DNA of 64,000 bases from Microcoleus vaginatus HSN003 (GCF_022701255.1 NZ_CP031705.1:806001-870000); one strand, 5' to 3'. Positions 9,352 to 18,781 are shown, counted from the stretch's first letter. A program made the numbers and translations. The notes: a model not told the origin generated them from the sequence alone.

Positions 9352-10545
9352 ATGGTCAATCTCAAAACCACAGTCAAAGACATCGGCTTTACTCACGAAG
9401 ATTTTGCAGCCCTACTTGATAAATATGACTATCACTTTAGCCCGGGCGATGTAGTAGCGGGTACAGTTTTTAGTATAGAACCCAGGGGCGCTCTGATTGA
9501 TATCGGTGCTAAAACAGCAGCGTACATTCCCATTCAGGAAATGTCCATCAATCGAGTGGAAAGCCCTGAAGAGGTATTGCAATCGAACGAAACCAGAGAA
9601 TTTTTCATTCTAACCGATGAAAATGAAGACGGACAGTTAACCCTGTCCATCCGGCGTATCGAGTATATGCGGGCGTGGGAAAGAGTGCGACAACTGCAAG
9701 CAGAAGATGCCACAGTACGATCGCAAGTATTTGCCACCAACCGCGGCGGCGCACTCGTGAGAATAGAAGGGTTGCGAGGCTTTATTCCCGGTTCTCATAT
9801 AAGTACCCGCAAACCGAAGGAAGAATTAGTCGCCGAAGAATTACCATTAAAATTCTTAGAGGTAGACGAAGACCGCAACCGCCTAGTTTTGAGTCATCGT
9901 CGCGCCTTAGTTGAGCGCAAGATGAACCGCCTCGAAGTCGGGGAAGTGGTCATCGGTACAGTACGCGGTATCAAGCCTTACGGTGCCTTTATCGACATCG
10001 GCGGCGTCAGCGGCTTGCTGCACATCTCGGAAATTTCACACGATCACATCGATACGCCTCATAGCGTCTTCAATGTCAACGACGAAGTGAAAGTGATGAT
10101 CATTGACTTGGATGCCGAGAGGGGCCGGATTTCTCTCTCCACTAAGCAATTGGAACCGGAACCGGGCGCGATGGTCAAAAATCGCGAATTGGTGTACGAA
10201 AAAGCTGAGGAAATGGCAGCTAAGTTCCGTGAGAAAATGCTGGCTCAAAAGCAAGCTAAAGCAGGCATAGACATTCCTGTAGACTCCATGGATGTTGATG
10301 ATGACCTCTCCGACGAACTCGAAGATGTGCCCTCAGCAATGGAAGAGGATCTGCCGGAAGTAGCACCGGAAGTAGCACCGGAAGTAGCACCGGAAGCTGC
10401 ACAGGAAGCTGCACCGGAAGCTGCACCGGAAGCCGCACCGGAAGCTGCACCGGAAGCTGCACCGGAAGCCGCAGCCGAAGAAGCTGCACCGGAAGCAGTT
10501 TTAGATGTAGTAGAGGAAGAAATCCCTCCTGCGACGGAAGAATAA
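9352..10545 (+). CDS. rpsA: 30S ribosomal protein S1 with repetitive acidic C-terminal tail
   Basis: mRNA-binding ribosomal protein. Three S1 (OB-fold) domains lie at about residues 31-100 (GDVVAGTVFSIEPRGALIDIG), 117-182 (VRSQVFATNRGGALVRIEG) and 196-264 (GEVVIGTVRGIKPYGAFIDIG), as in cyanobacterial Rps1. From about residue 338 the protein becomes a low-complexity tail of PEVA/PEAA tetrapeptides encoded by imperfect 12-bp tandem repeats (10355-10480), then an acidic end. The total of 397 residues is longer than compact cyanobacterial S1 proteins because of this tail. The ATG at 9352 follows AAGGAGAG about 25 bases upstream, so the spacing is long. Confidence 0.95.
   Translation: MVNLKTTVKDIGFTHEDFAALLDKYDYHFSPGDVVAGTVFSIEPRGALIDIGAKTAAYIPIQEMSINRVESPEEVLQSNETREFFILTDENEDGQLTLSIRRIEYMRAWERVRQLQAEDATVRSQVFATNRGGALVRIEGLRGFIPGSHISTRKPKEELVAEELPLKFLEVDEDRNRLVLSHRRALVERKMNRLEVGEVVIGTVRGIKPYGAFIDIGGVSGLLHISEISHDHIDTPHSVFNVNDEVKVMIIDLDAERGRISLSTKQLEPEPGAMVKNRELVYEKAEEMAAKFREKMLAQKQAKAGIDIPVDSMDVDDDLSDELEDVPSAMEEDLPEVAPEVAPEVAPEAAQEAAPEAAPEAAPEAAPEAAPEAAAEEAAPEAVLDVVEEEIPPATEE
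10355..10480 (+). repeat. 12-bp coding tandem repeat (PEVA/PEAA)n in rpsA
   Basis: Imperfect 12-bp units such as GAAGTAGCACCG and GAAGCTGCACCG in the rpsA reading frame give about ten four-residue repeats. The period is a multiple of three, so copy-number change would keep the frame. Confidence 0.9.
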
Positions 10546-10570
10546 CATCGCAGTTAATGTGTAATTAAAA

Positions 10571-10595
10571 GAGGGAAAATTCCCTCTTTTTTTTT
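10571..10595 (+). terminator. rho-independent terminator of rpsA
   Basis: Stem GAGGGAA / TTCCCTC followed by nine or more T residues, 25 bp after the rpsA stop. Confidence 0.9.
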
Positions 10596-10613
10596 GAGTT
10601 AGTTATTAGTCAT

Positions 10614-10790
10614 TATATCAATTCCGGCTGCATCGGGATTATTGTTGACTGTTGACTGTTGGCTGTTGACTGTTGACTGTTGAGTGTTGAGTGTTGACTG
10701 TTGGCTGGTGACTCGGGGTCAAAAAACTGAATGGTTGAGTGTTAACTGTTGACTCGATTTTATTATTCCGATGCAACCGGAAACGATATA
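10614..10790. repeat. MITE-like element with heptamer array inside (family C, copy 1)
   Basis: Terminal inverted repeats: left TATATCAATTCCGGCTGCAT, right ends GCAACCGGAAACGATATA, matching over about 27 bp with a few mismatches. The interior (about 10645-10755) is almost wholly (GTTGACT)-type heptamers. A second copy with the same ends and nearly the same length but a different interior lies at 31074-31251. No transposase inside. Confidence 0.65.
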
Positions 10791-11117
10791 AGTCGGGCTG
10801 GTAAACCGAAGTTTTGTTAGCCACTATCCCCGTTGAATCAGGAAGCCAGCGCTGTAGGGCCGTATCGGTCAGCGTCTGGTAGTTCACTTTCTGTAGACCG
10901 ATGCAGCATCGCTCTTTGGATTCATCTAAGGAGCGGATAGCTATACCTAAATAAACATCGCCTTTAGTCGGCTAATTTGTTAAGATTTATAAACATCAGG
11001 GCCATACGCACAAGTGCGAACTCATCAGCATTCTCAGGCAAGAACAAACTAGACAAGCACATTACACAAAATAATACTTATAAACTTCTTGCCATGAGGC
11101 TCAAAGGCAAGCGGATC

Positions 11118-12527
11118 ATGAACATCGAATTATTAAAAGAAAAATTAGAACAGCTTAAAAAACGTCCTAATTCTAGCAAAGGAACGATCGACCAAATCGA
11201 AAACTGGTTAATCGGTTCCCACATTTTGCAGAGATTGCGGATTAACCCTTACTACCTAGCAGGCGGTACAGTCAAAAATATTAAAAGAATTACTTCGGAA
11301 TTTTTGCACGGAGTGAAAGCCGGCGCCTTCGACTTGCACTGGGATATTCACTGCCCGCACTGCAACATGATTACAGACGAATTCAAGGATTTGGCAGACA
11401 CATCAGAAATGTCTTTGTGCCCGATGTGCGATCGCGAGTTTAAAATTGATTTGCTCGATCGCGTCGAAGTGACTTTTTCCCTGAACAAAGAAATCGAAGA
11501 TCCGCAACTGCGGCCCGTCTGCGCTCCCCCTCCCGTACTCCAGAGCAAACTGCAACTGGTAACGCCTTTATACTGCACCGAATCGGAGATTGTTACCTTA
11601 GAAAACGGTCGATATCGGTACTGCTGTCCCCTCACTTTAGCTAAAGGGATTTTAAAGGTCGAAGGTGAAAAAACAGAAGAGATACAAGAAATTCAACTCA
11701 AGCAGTTAGCCGGCCCCGATTTTGACAAAACAGAGCTAGCCATGCGTCCGGGACAAGTTAAGATAGAATTAACTAATACCGATCACAATTTGTCCGGGTT
11801 GATTTTGCATTCAGATGAATTGCCCGATGAACTGACATTAGAACAACTGCCCCTGCGGCTGTCAGGAATGCAACTGCTTCATCACCCGGATTATAAGCGT
11901 TTGTTTGGCGCTCAAGTAATATCCGAAAGAGAGCGAGTCAAGATTCGGGCAATTACTATTATGTTTACTGATATTACCGGTTCTACCAGAATGTACGAAA
12001 CACTGGGAGATACTAAAGCTTACAATATTGTGCGCGATCATTTTGAAATTTTCTTTGAGTCGATCGAGAATTTTGGCGGTAAAGTCATTAAAACCATCGG
12101 CGATGCCGTCATGGCTTCCTTTATCAGCAACGAACAAGCAATTATGACAGCCACCGATGCGGTGGCTAGTTTCAGGAAGTACAACTTAACTCGCCCACAA
12201 GCAGAGTGGATTCAAGTCAGAATTGGCATTCACCGAGGGACGGCGTTGCTGGTAAATCTTAATAATTCGATCGACTATTTTGGCTCTACAGTCAACAAAG
12301 CCGCCCGCCTTCAAAATCTTTCTAAAAGTGATGAAGTTTCGTTTTCCGAAGATGTTTACAATGACCCAGCATTTTTAACAGCATTAAAAGCTGCTGGAGT
12401 GTCCGAAATTCACAAACGAGTTGAAGATTTAAAGGGAATACAAGGCGCACAAGTCGCTTATACTGCTAGAATTAATACGGAATCAGTAATCGCGCTGTCT
12501 GCTACACTGGTCGGAGAAAGAAGCTAA
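11118..12527 (+). CDS. Class III nucleotidyl cyclase, probably adenylate cyclase
   Basis: Likely makes cAMP from ATP in the cytosol. From the ATG at 11118 (MNIELLKEKLEQ) the protein is about 469 residues; an upstream frame to 10977 is open but not protein-like. The N-terminal half has a Cys4 zinc-ribbon-like segment (CPHCNM...LCPMCDREF) of the sort seen in cyclase-associated DUF5939-type regions. The catalytic domain holds the two metal aspartates (FTDITGSTRM and IGDAVMASF), the base-specificity lysine (KTIGD) and aspartate (IDYFGSTVN), and the transition-state Asn/Arg (VNKAARL). These are adenylyl-type choices. No membrane span or PAS domain is present. Confidence 0.88.
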   Translation: MNIELLKEKLEQLKKRPNSSKGTIDQIENWLIGSHILQRLRINPYYLAGGTVKNIKRITSEFLHGVKAGAFDLHWDIHCPHCNMITDEFKDLADTSEMSLCPMCDREFKIDLLDRVEVTFSLNKEIEDPQLRPVCAPPPVLQSKLQLVTPLYCTESEIVTLENGRYRYCCPLTLAKGILKVEGEKTEEIQEIQLKQLAGPDFDKTELAMRPGQVKIELTNTDHNLSGLILHSDELPDELTLEQLPLRLSGMQLLHHPDYKRLFGAQVISERERVKIRAITIMFTDITGSTRMYETLGDTKAYNIVRDHFEIFFESIENFGGKVIKTIGDAVMASFISNEQAIMTATDAVASFRKYNLTRPQAEWIQVRIGIHRGTALLVNLNNSIDYFGSTVNKAARLQNLSKSDEVSFSEDVYNDPAFLTALKAAGVSEIHKRVEDLKGIQGAQVAYTARINTESVIALSATLVGERS

Positions 12528-12761
12528 GTAGGTAAACAAATAGAAGTAGTTATTGCCAGCCTCTTCCTGCGATCGCCCCAACAGCAGATAGAGTTTTTCG
12601 ATCGCGCTCAGATAATGACCTCAACATTGTCGCTCATTCTTAAGGGAGCTTCATAATGCCGATAACTTAAGTAGGCTTTGATAAAAATAGTCTGAATTAA
12701 TCAGCCGCACCCTTACCAGAGATGTTGGCCGCTCAATAACTGAAGTCGAGGACTTCTCATC

Positions 12762-15700
12762 ATGACTTCTGCTCAATTATCTCCAGAAAATACACCCGAA
12801 TCCATCGCACCAGCCGCCCTCGACGGCGACCAATCAGCCGTCACCGAGGCCCCCTTTGCCATCGTTGGGATTGCCGCCTCAGCAGGAGGGTTAGAAGCCT
12901 TCACCGACTTACTCAGCCATTTACCGATAGATACTGGTATGGCGTTTGTGCTGATTCAGCATTTAGACCCCACTCACAAAAGCCTGCTGACCGAGATTCT
13001 CGCCAGAAGGACGCAAATGCCTGTTAATGAGGTAAAAGACGGCATAGCTGTAGAGCCAAATCAAGTTTACGTTATTCCGCCCAACACCAAGATGGTGGTA
13101 TGTAAAGGCGTGCTGCAACTATCTCCTCGCGAGAAGATTTATGGCAAATATATGCCGGGAGATGCCTTTTTTACATCATTGGCGCTCGATCGCGGCCACA
13201 AAGCAATCGCCGTAGTATTATCCGGGGGAGACGGAGACGGTTCACTGGGGCTCAAGGCAATCAAAGCAGCCGGAGGCATGACTTTTGCTCAATGTCAAGA
13301 TACAGCAAAATTCGATAGTATGCCGAATACCGCTGTTGCTACAGGAAATGTCGATTTTGTTTTGCCACCGGAAAAAATTGCCGAGGAACTGGCAAAATAT
13401 AGTCACAGTCCCCTTCTAACTTGCACAATTTCCCTAGCAAAAGTGGAAGAATCGACCGAACCGGGAGATGCCCTGGCAACTATTTTTGCACTGCTGAAAT
13501 CGACCACAGGCGTTGATTTTAGCCACTACAAACCCACCACGATCGCTCGACGCATCCATCGACGGATGGTATTGTACAAGCTGGAGAGCTTGGAAGATTA
13601 CGCCCAACACCTTAGACAAAATTCGGCTGAAGTCAAAGCTTTGTATGAAGAAATCCTGATCCACGTTACCAGTTTCTTCCGCGATCGCGAAGCCTTTGAA
13701 AAGTTAAAAGAGCTGGTTTTCCCCACGATTACCCAAAATAAATCGGCAAATGCTCCCATTCGGATTTGGGTGGCGGGATGTTCCACAGGTGAAGAAGTTT
13801 ATTCGATCGCCATTTGCTTGTTAGAGTTTTTGGGCGATCGACTTATCCCGCCGCCGATCCAGATTTTTGCCACGGATATCAGCGAGGCGGCGATCGGCAA
13901 AGCCCGGTCTGGTTTCTACTTAGAAAACCAGATGGTAGACGTTTCACCAGAACGACGTACTCGCTTCTTTATTCGCGCCGAAGCAGGAGGTGGCTATAGA
14001 ATCCGCAAGGCCGTCCGCGAACTGTGTATATTTGCCCGACAAGACTTAGGTAGCGACCCGCCTTTTTCCAATCTCGATTTAGTTAGCTGTCGCAATGTGC
14101 TGATCTACTTGGGAGAGTCATTGCAAAAAAAAGTGATGCCGATTTTTCATTACAGTCTTAGCCCAACAGGCTTTCTCCTGTTAGGCACTTCTGAGAGTAC
14201 CGGAAAATTTTCATCATTGTTTACTACAGTCGATAAAAAAAATAAAATTTATGCCAAAAAGTTGACCGCGACTCGTCCCACTTTTTCGTTTACGCCGAGT
14301 TCCTATCCCGTCGTTAAAGCTGCTCAACAACAGCAAATGAATGAAGAAACTTTGATAAATAGCTTGGACTTGCAGCGAGAAACTGAGCAACTGATTTTGA
14401 ATCGCTATGCCCCAGCCAGTGTGCTTGTCAACGAGCAGATGAAAATCCTGCAAGTGCGGGGAGACATCGATCCTTACTTGAGAGTGGCAGCCGGAACGCC
14501 GGACTTAAACTTGCTGACAATGGCAAGGCCAGGCTTGCTTGTTGAGCTTCGCACCGCAATTTATCAGGCCCAGACGCAGAACGTGACCGTTAGGAAAGAA
14601 AGGGTTGTTGTTGAATCGGGCGGGCGATCGACTATGGTCAATATTGAGGTGATGCCGTTCCAGCCGCACAGCTTCACAGCACGCTATTTTTTGCTGCTAC
14701 TTGAAGAGGTTTTAGCGCCAGCGCTCAATTTCCGCATCGTCACTTCTGAAAGCTGCGAGCAAGATGATTTAGCTTCTGAAAATAAGTGCCTGAAGCAGGC
14801 ACTTGCCACCGCTAACCAAGAAAAAACTGATGCTCAAGTGCACCTGCAATCGCTGATCCAGGATCAGGAAAATCTCAACCAAGACCTCAAAATTGCCAAC
14901 GAAGAAATCCTATCGAGCAACGAAGAGTTGCAAAGCACCAACGAAGAACTAGAAACGGCAAAAGAAGAGATTCAAGCCACTAACGAGGAACTCACTACGA
15001 CTAACGAGGAACTTCGCAGCCGATATCTTGAACAAAGCCAGCTCAATAACGATTTGACAAATTTGCTTGCTAGTATCAATATCCCTGTCTTAATGCTGGC
15101 AAACGATTTACAGATTCGACGATTTACGCCAACGGCGCAGGAAATTTTTAATCTGATTCCCACAGATATTGGACGACCCTTTAGCGACATCCGATCGACT
15201 CTTGACGTTCCTGACTTGGAACAGATGATGTTGGAGGTGATTGATACTCTCCAGACACAAGAACAAGAAGTTCAAACTTTAGCCGGATATTGGTACAATC
15301 TCCGCATTCGTCCCTACCGCACAACAGAAAACCAGATTGACGGTGTGGTGATGGTTTTGATCGATATTGATACTCTAAAACGCAGTGCCAGAACCTTGGA
15401 AGAAGCCCGAAATTACGCTGAAACCATCGTGGAAACTGTGCAAACGCCTTTAGTCGCGCTTGATGCGAATTTCCGAGTGAATAAAGCAAATCGATCGTTC
15501 TATGAAACGTTTCAGGTTTCATCCTCAGAAACAGCGCAATTATCACTGTTTGAGCTAGGAAACGGGCAGTGGAATATCCCTCAATTGCGATGGATCTTGG
15601 AAGATATTCTGGTTAGTGATGTTCAGCTTCAAAACTTTGAGTTGGATCACCTGTTTGAGCAGATCGGGCCCAAAACCATGCTGCTGAATGCTTGTAAACT

Positions 15701-16982
15701 TCAACAAGAAGATCAAGCTTTAATGATTCTGTTGTCGATCGAGGATATCACCGAGCGCAAGCAGTTGGAGATTCTACGATCGCAGTTATTGGAGCATGAA
15801 CAGTTGGCCCGCCAACAAGCAGAAAGTGCTAACCGTGCTAAAGATGAATTTCTCGCGAATCTCTCCCACGAACTCCGCAATCCCCTGACTCCGATCCTGG
15901 GATGGGCACAAATCCTGCGCTCCGGCGTGCTTAAGGAAGCAGCGACTAATCGCGCTCTAGAAGTGATCGAGCGCAGCGCTAGGACGCAATCTCAATTAAT
16001 CGAAGATATCCTGGATATTGCCAGGATTACGAGCGGCAAGCTCGCTCTTCATAGCAGTTTGATGGATCTGGTTTTGGTGGTGCAAGCTGCGCTGGATGGG
16101 GTTCAATTATCAGCCGATGCCAAAAATATTCAAGTTGTTTCGCAGTTGAGTTCTGTAACTGTTTTAGGCGATACTGATAGATTGCAACAAGTTGTGTGGA
16201 ATCTTCTGTCTAATGCCATTAAGTTTACTCCGGCGGGGGGACGAGTGGAAGTAACGCTGTCGGCGATCGAGAATTACGCTCAACTTCGAGTTAGCGACAC
16301 GGGAAAAGGCATTAGGGCAGACTTGTTGCCGTATATTTTTGATCGTTTCCATCAAGGCGATTCCAGCAGCGGCAAGGCTAATCAAGGGCTGGGATTGGGT
16401 TTGTCGATCGTGCGTCATCTGGTAGAATTGCACGGAGGAACGGTGGAAGCCGAAAGTCCCGGTGAGGAACAAGGAACTACAATGACTCTGAGATTGCCGT
16501 TGCGATCGTTGCCTCAAGAGTTGACATCGGCGATCAATTTAAAAACAATTGCTTTGGCTGCGCCTTTGAATGTCTCTACCGATATTGTCCCCTCTCTCGA
16601 AGGCTTGCACGTTTTAGTTGTAGACGATCGGCTCGATACGCGGGAGCTCTTAGCATTTGTGCTAGAAAGCTACGGGGCTGAGGTTTTGACAGTTGCATCT
16701 GCCATAAGTGCGATCGTTGCTATGAAGGAAAACCCCGGCAGATATGACGTGCTAATCTCCGATATCGGAATGCCAGAGGAAGATGGGTATTTCTTAATTC
16801 GAGAAGTGCGAAACCTTGCTGCGGAAGACGGAGGAGAAATCCCAGCCGTTGCGCTGACTGCGTATGCGAGCGATAAAGAACGCGAAAGGGCGATCGAAGC
16901 GGGTTTTCAAACCCATATTTCCAAACCCGTGCAGCCCGTTCAACTAGCATTAATGGTGGCCAATTTAGCAGGACGGTTTTAA
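12762..16982 (+). CDS. CheB-CheR-PAS-histidine kinase-receiver hybrid protein
   Basis: A 1406-residue cytosolic signalling protein. Order: CheB methylesterase domain (~32-215, GIAASAGGLEAF, IQHLDPTH, SGGDGDGS), CheR methyltransferase (~220-505, VTSFFRDREAFEKL, VAGCSTGEEVYS, CRNVLIYLG), a long Glu/Asn-rich coiled coil (~670-765, repeats of the TNEEL kind), PAS-like segments (~770-1015), HisKA with phospho-acceptor His1036 (ANLSHELRNP), HATPase (DTGKGI, GLGLGLSIV), and a C-terminal receiver with Asp1334 (DVLISDIGMPEEDG). The CheB part lacks its own N-terminal receiver. No chemotaxis cluster is nearby, so the signal is unknown. The upstream neighbour cyclase is separated by 234 bp and not clearly co-transcribed. 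Confidence 0.93.
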   Translation: MTSAQLSPENTPESIAPAALDGDQSAVTEAPFAIVGIAASAGGLEAFTDLLSHLPIDTGMAFVLIQHLDPTHKSLLTEILARRTQMPVNEVKDGIAVEPNQVYVIPPNTKMVVCKGVLQLSPREKIYGKYMPGDAFFTSLALDRGHKAIAVVLSGGDGDGSLGLKAIKAAGGMTFAQCQDTAKFDSMPNTAVATGNVDFVLPPEKIAEELAKYSHSPLLTCTISLAKVEESTEPGDALATIFALLKSTTGVDFSHYKPTTIARRIHRRMVLYKLESLEDYAQHLRQNSAEVKALYEEILIHVTSFFRDREAFEKLKELVFPTITQNKSANAPIRIWVAGCSTGEEVYSIAICLLEFLGDRLIPPPIQIFATDISEAAIGKARSGFYLENQMVDVSPERRTRFFIRAEAGGGYRIRKAVRELCIFARQDLGSDPPFSNLDLVSCRNVLIYLGESLQKKVMPIFHYSLSPTGFLLLGTSESTGKFSSLFTTVDKKNKIYAKKLTATRPTFSFTPSSYPVVKAAQQQQMNEETLINSLDLQRETEQLILNRYAPASVLVNEQMKILQVRGDIDPYLRVAAGTPDLNLLTMARPGLLVELRTAIYQAQTQNVTVRKERVVVESGGRSTMVNIEVMPFQPHSFTARYFLLLLEEVLAPALNFRIVTSESCEQDDLASENKCLKQALATANQEKTDAQVHLQSLIQDQENLNQDLKIANEEILSSNEELQSTNEELETAKEEIQATNEELTTTNEELRSRYLEQSQLNNDLTNLLASINIPVLMLANDLQIRRFTPTAQEIFNLIPTDIGRPFSDIRSTLDVPDLEQMMLEVIDTLQTQEQEVQTLAGYWYNLRIRPYRTTENQIDGVVMVLIDIDTLKRSARTLEEARNYAETIVETVQTPLVALDANFRVNKANRSFYETFQVSSSETAQLSLFELGNGQWNIPQLRWILEDILVSDVQLQNFELDHLFEQIGPKTMLLNACKLQQEDQALMILLSIEDITERKQLEILRSQLLEHEQLARQQAESANRAKDEFLANLSHELRNPLTPILGWAQILRSGVLKEAATNRALEVIERSARTQSQLIEDILDIARITSGKLALHSSLMDLVLVVQAALDGVQLSADAKNIQVVSQLSSVTVLGDTDRLQQVVWNLLSNAIKFTPAGGRVEVTLSAIENYAQLRVSDTGKGIRADLLPYIFDRFHQGDSSSGKANQGLGLGLSIVRHLVELHGGTVEAESPGEEQGTTMTLRLPLRSLPQELTSAINLKTIALAAPLNVSTDIVPSLEGLHVLVVDDRLDTRELLAFVLESYGAEVLTVASAISAIVAMKENPGRYDVLISDIGMPEEDGYFLIREVRNLAAEDGGEIPAVALTAYASDKERERAIEAGFQTHISKPVQPVQLALMVANLAGRF

Positions 16983-17040
16983 TTTATTGATGGTAGGGAC
17001 AAAACAATGTTGTGTCCTAATTTTGTAGGGACACAACAAG

Positions 17041-17110
17041 AGTCATCTCCAGAAAAGCCTGTTTTGAACAGGCAAGATGCCTGTTCCACAATAATTATTG
17101 GAAATGTCTA
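17041..17110. repeat. MITE family B, copy 1
   Basis: About 70 bp with ends AGTCATCTCC...GGAAATGTCT and the palindromic core GAACAGGCAAGATGCCTGTTC-like (central AGGCAAGATGCCT). Copies at 18090-18158, 33321-33391 and 39936-40005 share ends and core. Confidence 0.7.
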
Positions 17111-17223
17111 ATGTTGTATCCTGATTTTGTAAGAACACAACGATCGCGGGGAATTAAGAATTGCTAAAAATAGCGCAATATGGGAAAATTTAAAAAAATA
17201 TAAAAATTACGGAGTTCAGATTC

Positions 17224-17964
17224 TTGGTAAATATTAAATGTCGGGGCATTACCTTCTCAAATATCCAAGCCGTAATCTTTGACAAAGACGGCACTCTAGA
17301 AGATTCTCAACAATTTTTGAGACTGTTGGGGATGAAGCGAGCGCGCCTCGCAGATGCTCAAATTCCGGGCGTTGGAGAGCCTTTACAAATGGCTTTCGGT
17401 ATCGAAAGCGGCAGCATTGACCCCACGGGCTTGCTAGCAGTCGGGAGTCGCAGGGAAAATGAGATTGTGGCGGCGGGATACATCGCCGAAACCGGCAGGG
17501 GATGGCTGGAATCTTTAACTATTGCGCGCCGCGCTTTTGACGAAGCTGACGAAATGTTTAAAAATAGTGCTGTTTCTCCTTTATTTGTCGGCAGTTTGGA
17601 AGTGCTGAAATATCTTTCGGGAGCGGGTTTAAAACTGGGAATTCTTTCGGCGGCTACGACGGAGGTTGTGCAGAAATTTGTGAAACACCACGCATTAGCC
17701 GAGTGGATTCAGTTAGAAATGGGAGTGGATTCAACGGTTCATAAACCAGATCCGAAATTGTTTTTGCAAGCTTGTGAGAAACTCGGAGTAAATCCCGCAG
17801 CAACTTTGATGGTGGGAGATTCAGCGGGTGATATTCAGATGGGGAAAAATGCGGGCGCGGCTGGTTGTATCGGGATTTGTTGGGGGAAGGCGGAGGTTAG
17901 TCATTTGGAAAATGCTGATGTGGCGATCGCATCTTTGGATGAAATTAAAATTTTAGCAGATTGA
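17224..17964 (+). CDS. HAD-superfamily hydrolase, phosphoglycolate phosphatase-like
   Basis: 246 residues with all four HAD motifs: I VIFDKDGTLEDS (nucleophile Asp, acid Asp), II LGILSAATT, III lysine in HKPDPKLFLQACEKL, IV MVGDSAGDIQMGKNAG. The helical cap lies between motifs I and II. Start is TTG at 17224, with CGGAG about 10 bases upstream; the nearby ATG is out of frame. Substrate cannot be read from sequence; phosphoglycolate or another small phosphate ester is an inference from family. It ends near a cluster of MITE-like repeats. Confidence 0.88.
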   Translation: MVNIKCRGITFSNIQAVIFDKDGTLEDSQQFLRLLGMKRARLADAQIPGVGEPLQMAFGIESGSIDPTGLLAVGSRRENEIVAAGYIAETGRGWLESLTIARRAFDEADEMFKNSAVSPLFVGSLEVLKYLSGAGLKLGILSAATTEVVQKFVKHHALAEWIQLEMGVDSTVHKPDPKLFLQACEKLGVNPAATLMVGDSAGDIQMGKNAGAAGCIGICWGKAEVSHLENADVAIASLDEIKILAD

Positions 17965-18025
17965 GCAAACATCAGATCAATTCCTAAGCTAATCCGCCTT
18001 TAAATTGCATGGTCAAATAAATTTT

Positions 18026-18058
18026 CACTCTTGTGGGGTGGGCATCCTGCCCGCCCTC
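18026..18058. repeat. Short palindromic repeat (GGGCATCCTGCCC core)
   Basis: GGGTGGGCATCCTGCCCGCCC is a variant of the palindromic core seen in MITE families A and B, lying 60 bp before a family B copy. Confidence 0.5.
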
Positions 18059-18089
18059 AAAATACAATTTAAATGCACAACAGCTTACT

Positions 18090-18158
18090 AGACCTCTCCA
18101 GAAAAGCCAGTCCTGAACAGGCAGGATGCCTGTTCCACAATAATTATTGGAGATGTCT
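18090..18158. repeat. MITE family B, copy 2
   Basis: Ends AGACCTCTCCAGAAAAGCC...TTATTGGAGATGTCT with the central palindrome. It directly abuts a family A copy at 18160. Confidence 0.7.
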
Positions 18159-18159
18159 A

Positions 18160-18283
18160 CTGAGATGTTGCAGCATTGTCAATAATCCTTTTATGAACAG
18201 GCAAGATGCCTGTTCCACAAGAGATGAATTTTTGTGTGGAACAGGCATCTTGCCTGTTAAGCGAGAATGGTGTAACATCTCAG
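18160..18283. repeat. MITE family A, copy 1
   Basis: 124 bp with terminal inverted repeats CTGAGATGTTGCAGCATT and AATGGTGTAACATCTCAG. Inside are two inverted copies of the GAACAGGCAAGATGCCTGTTC core separated by an A/T spacer, giving a long hairpin. It ends three bases before the stop codon of the GNAT gene. Confidence 0.75.
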
Positions 18284-18286
18284 TTC

Positions 18287-18778
18287 CTACAGACAACGCA
18301 AACCCAGAATTACGACATCTCTTTCAACGCCGTCAAGTTCGGCAACTTGTGGCAGATATCCCCAGCGCTGAAAGCCAAATTTCTCAAACAATCTTACACT
18401 CGGCTGATTGTGAGCAAAAATTATGCCCATGAGAGTTTTAAGCTTCAATTCAGGACTCCGCACAATTGCCGATTGCAATAAATTTTGTCCGATTCCGCAG
18501 CGTTGGCGATCGGGTGCGACGTAGATGCTAACTTCTGCTGTATGCTGATAGGCAGCGCGTCCGTAGAAAATCTGAAAACTCAGCCAGCCAACAATATTTT
18601 CTTCTGATTCAATTACCCAAATCGGCCAGGAATTGGGGGAGTGTGCTCTGTACCACGGAAGGCGACTTTCGACTGAGACTGGTTTTAAATCTGCTGTCGC
18701 CATTCTGCCCGGTATTGCTGCGTTGTATATTTCGACAATTGCTGGCAAATCGCTTTCTACTGCGTCGCGGATTTTCAT
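18287..18778 (-). CDS. GNAT-family N-acetyltransferase, phosphinothricin-acetyltransferase-like
   Basis: Transfers acetyl from acetyl-CoA to an amino group. 163 residues: MKIRDAVESDLPAIVEIYN start, WYRAHSPN, GWLSFQIFYGRAAYQHTAEVSIYV, the acetyl-CoA loop (RQRCGIGQNLL) and NQPSVRLFEKFGFQRWGYLPQVAEL. These match the PAT/YncA branch whose members act on phosphinothricin, methionine sulfoximine or other small amines; the substrate here is unknown. Its stop codon abuts a MITE; the start is separated from the tsaD end by a heptamer array, and the two genes share strand and may be co-transcribed. Confidence 0.9.
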   Translation of the reverse strand: MKIRDAVESDLPAIVEIYNAAIPGRMATADLKPVSVESRLPWYRAHSPNSWPIWVIESEENIVGWLSFQIFYGRAAYQHTAEVSIYVAPDRQRCGIGQNLLQSAIVRSPELKLKTLMGIIFAHNQPSVRLFEKFGFQRWGYLPQVAELDGVERDVVILGLRCL

Positions 18779-18781
18779 CGT

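Noticed and set aside
10256..10489. 77-codon Pro/Leu/Val-rich frame antisense to rpsA
   Set aside because: Mirror of the 12-bp repeat in rpsA.
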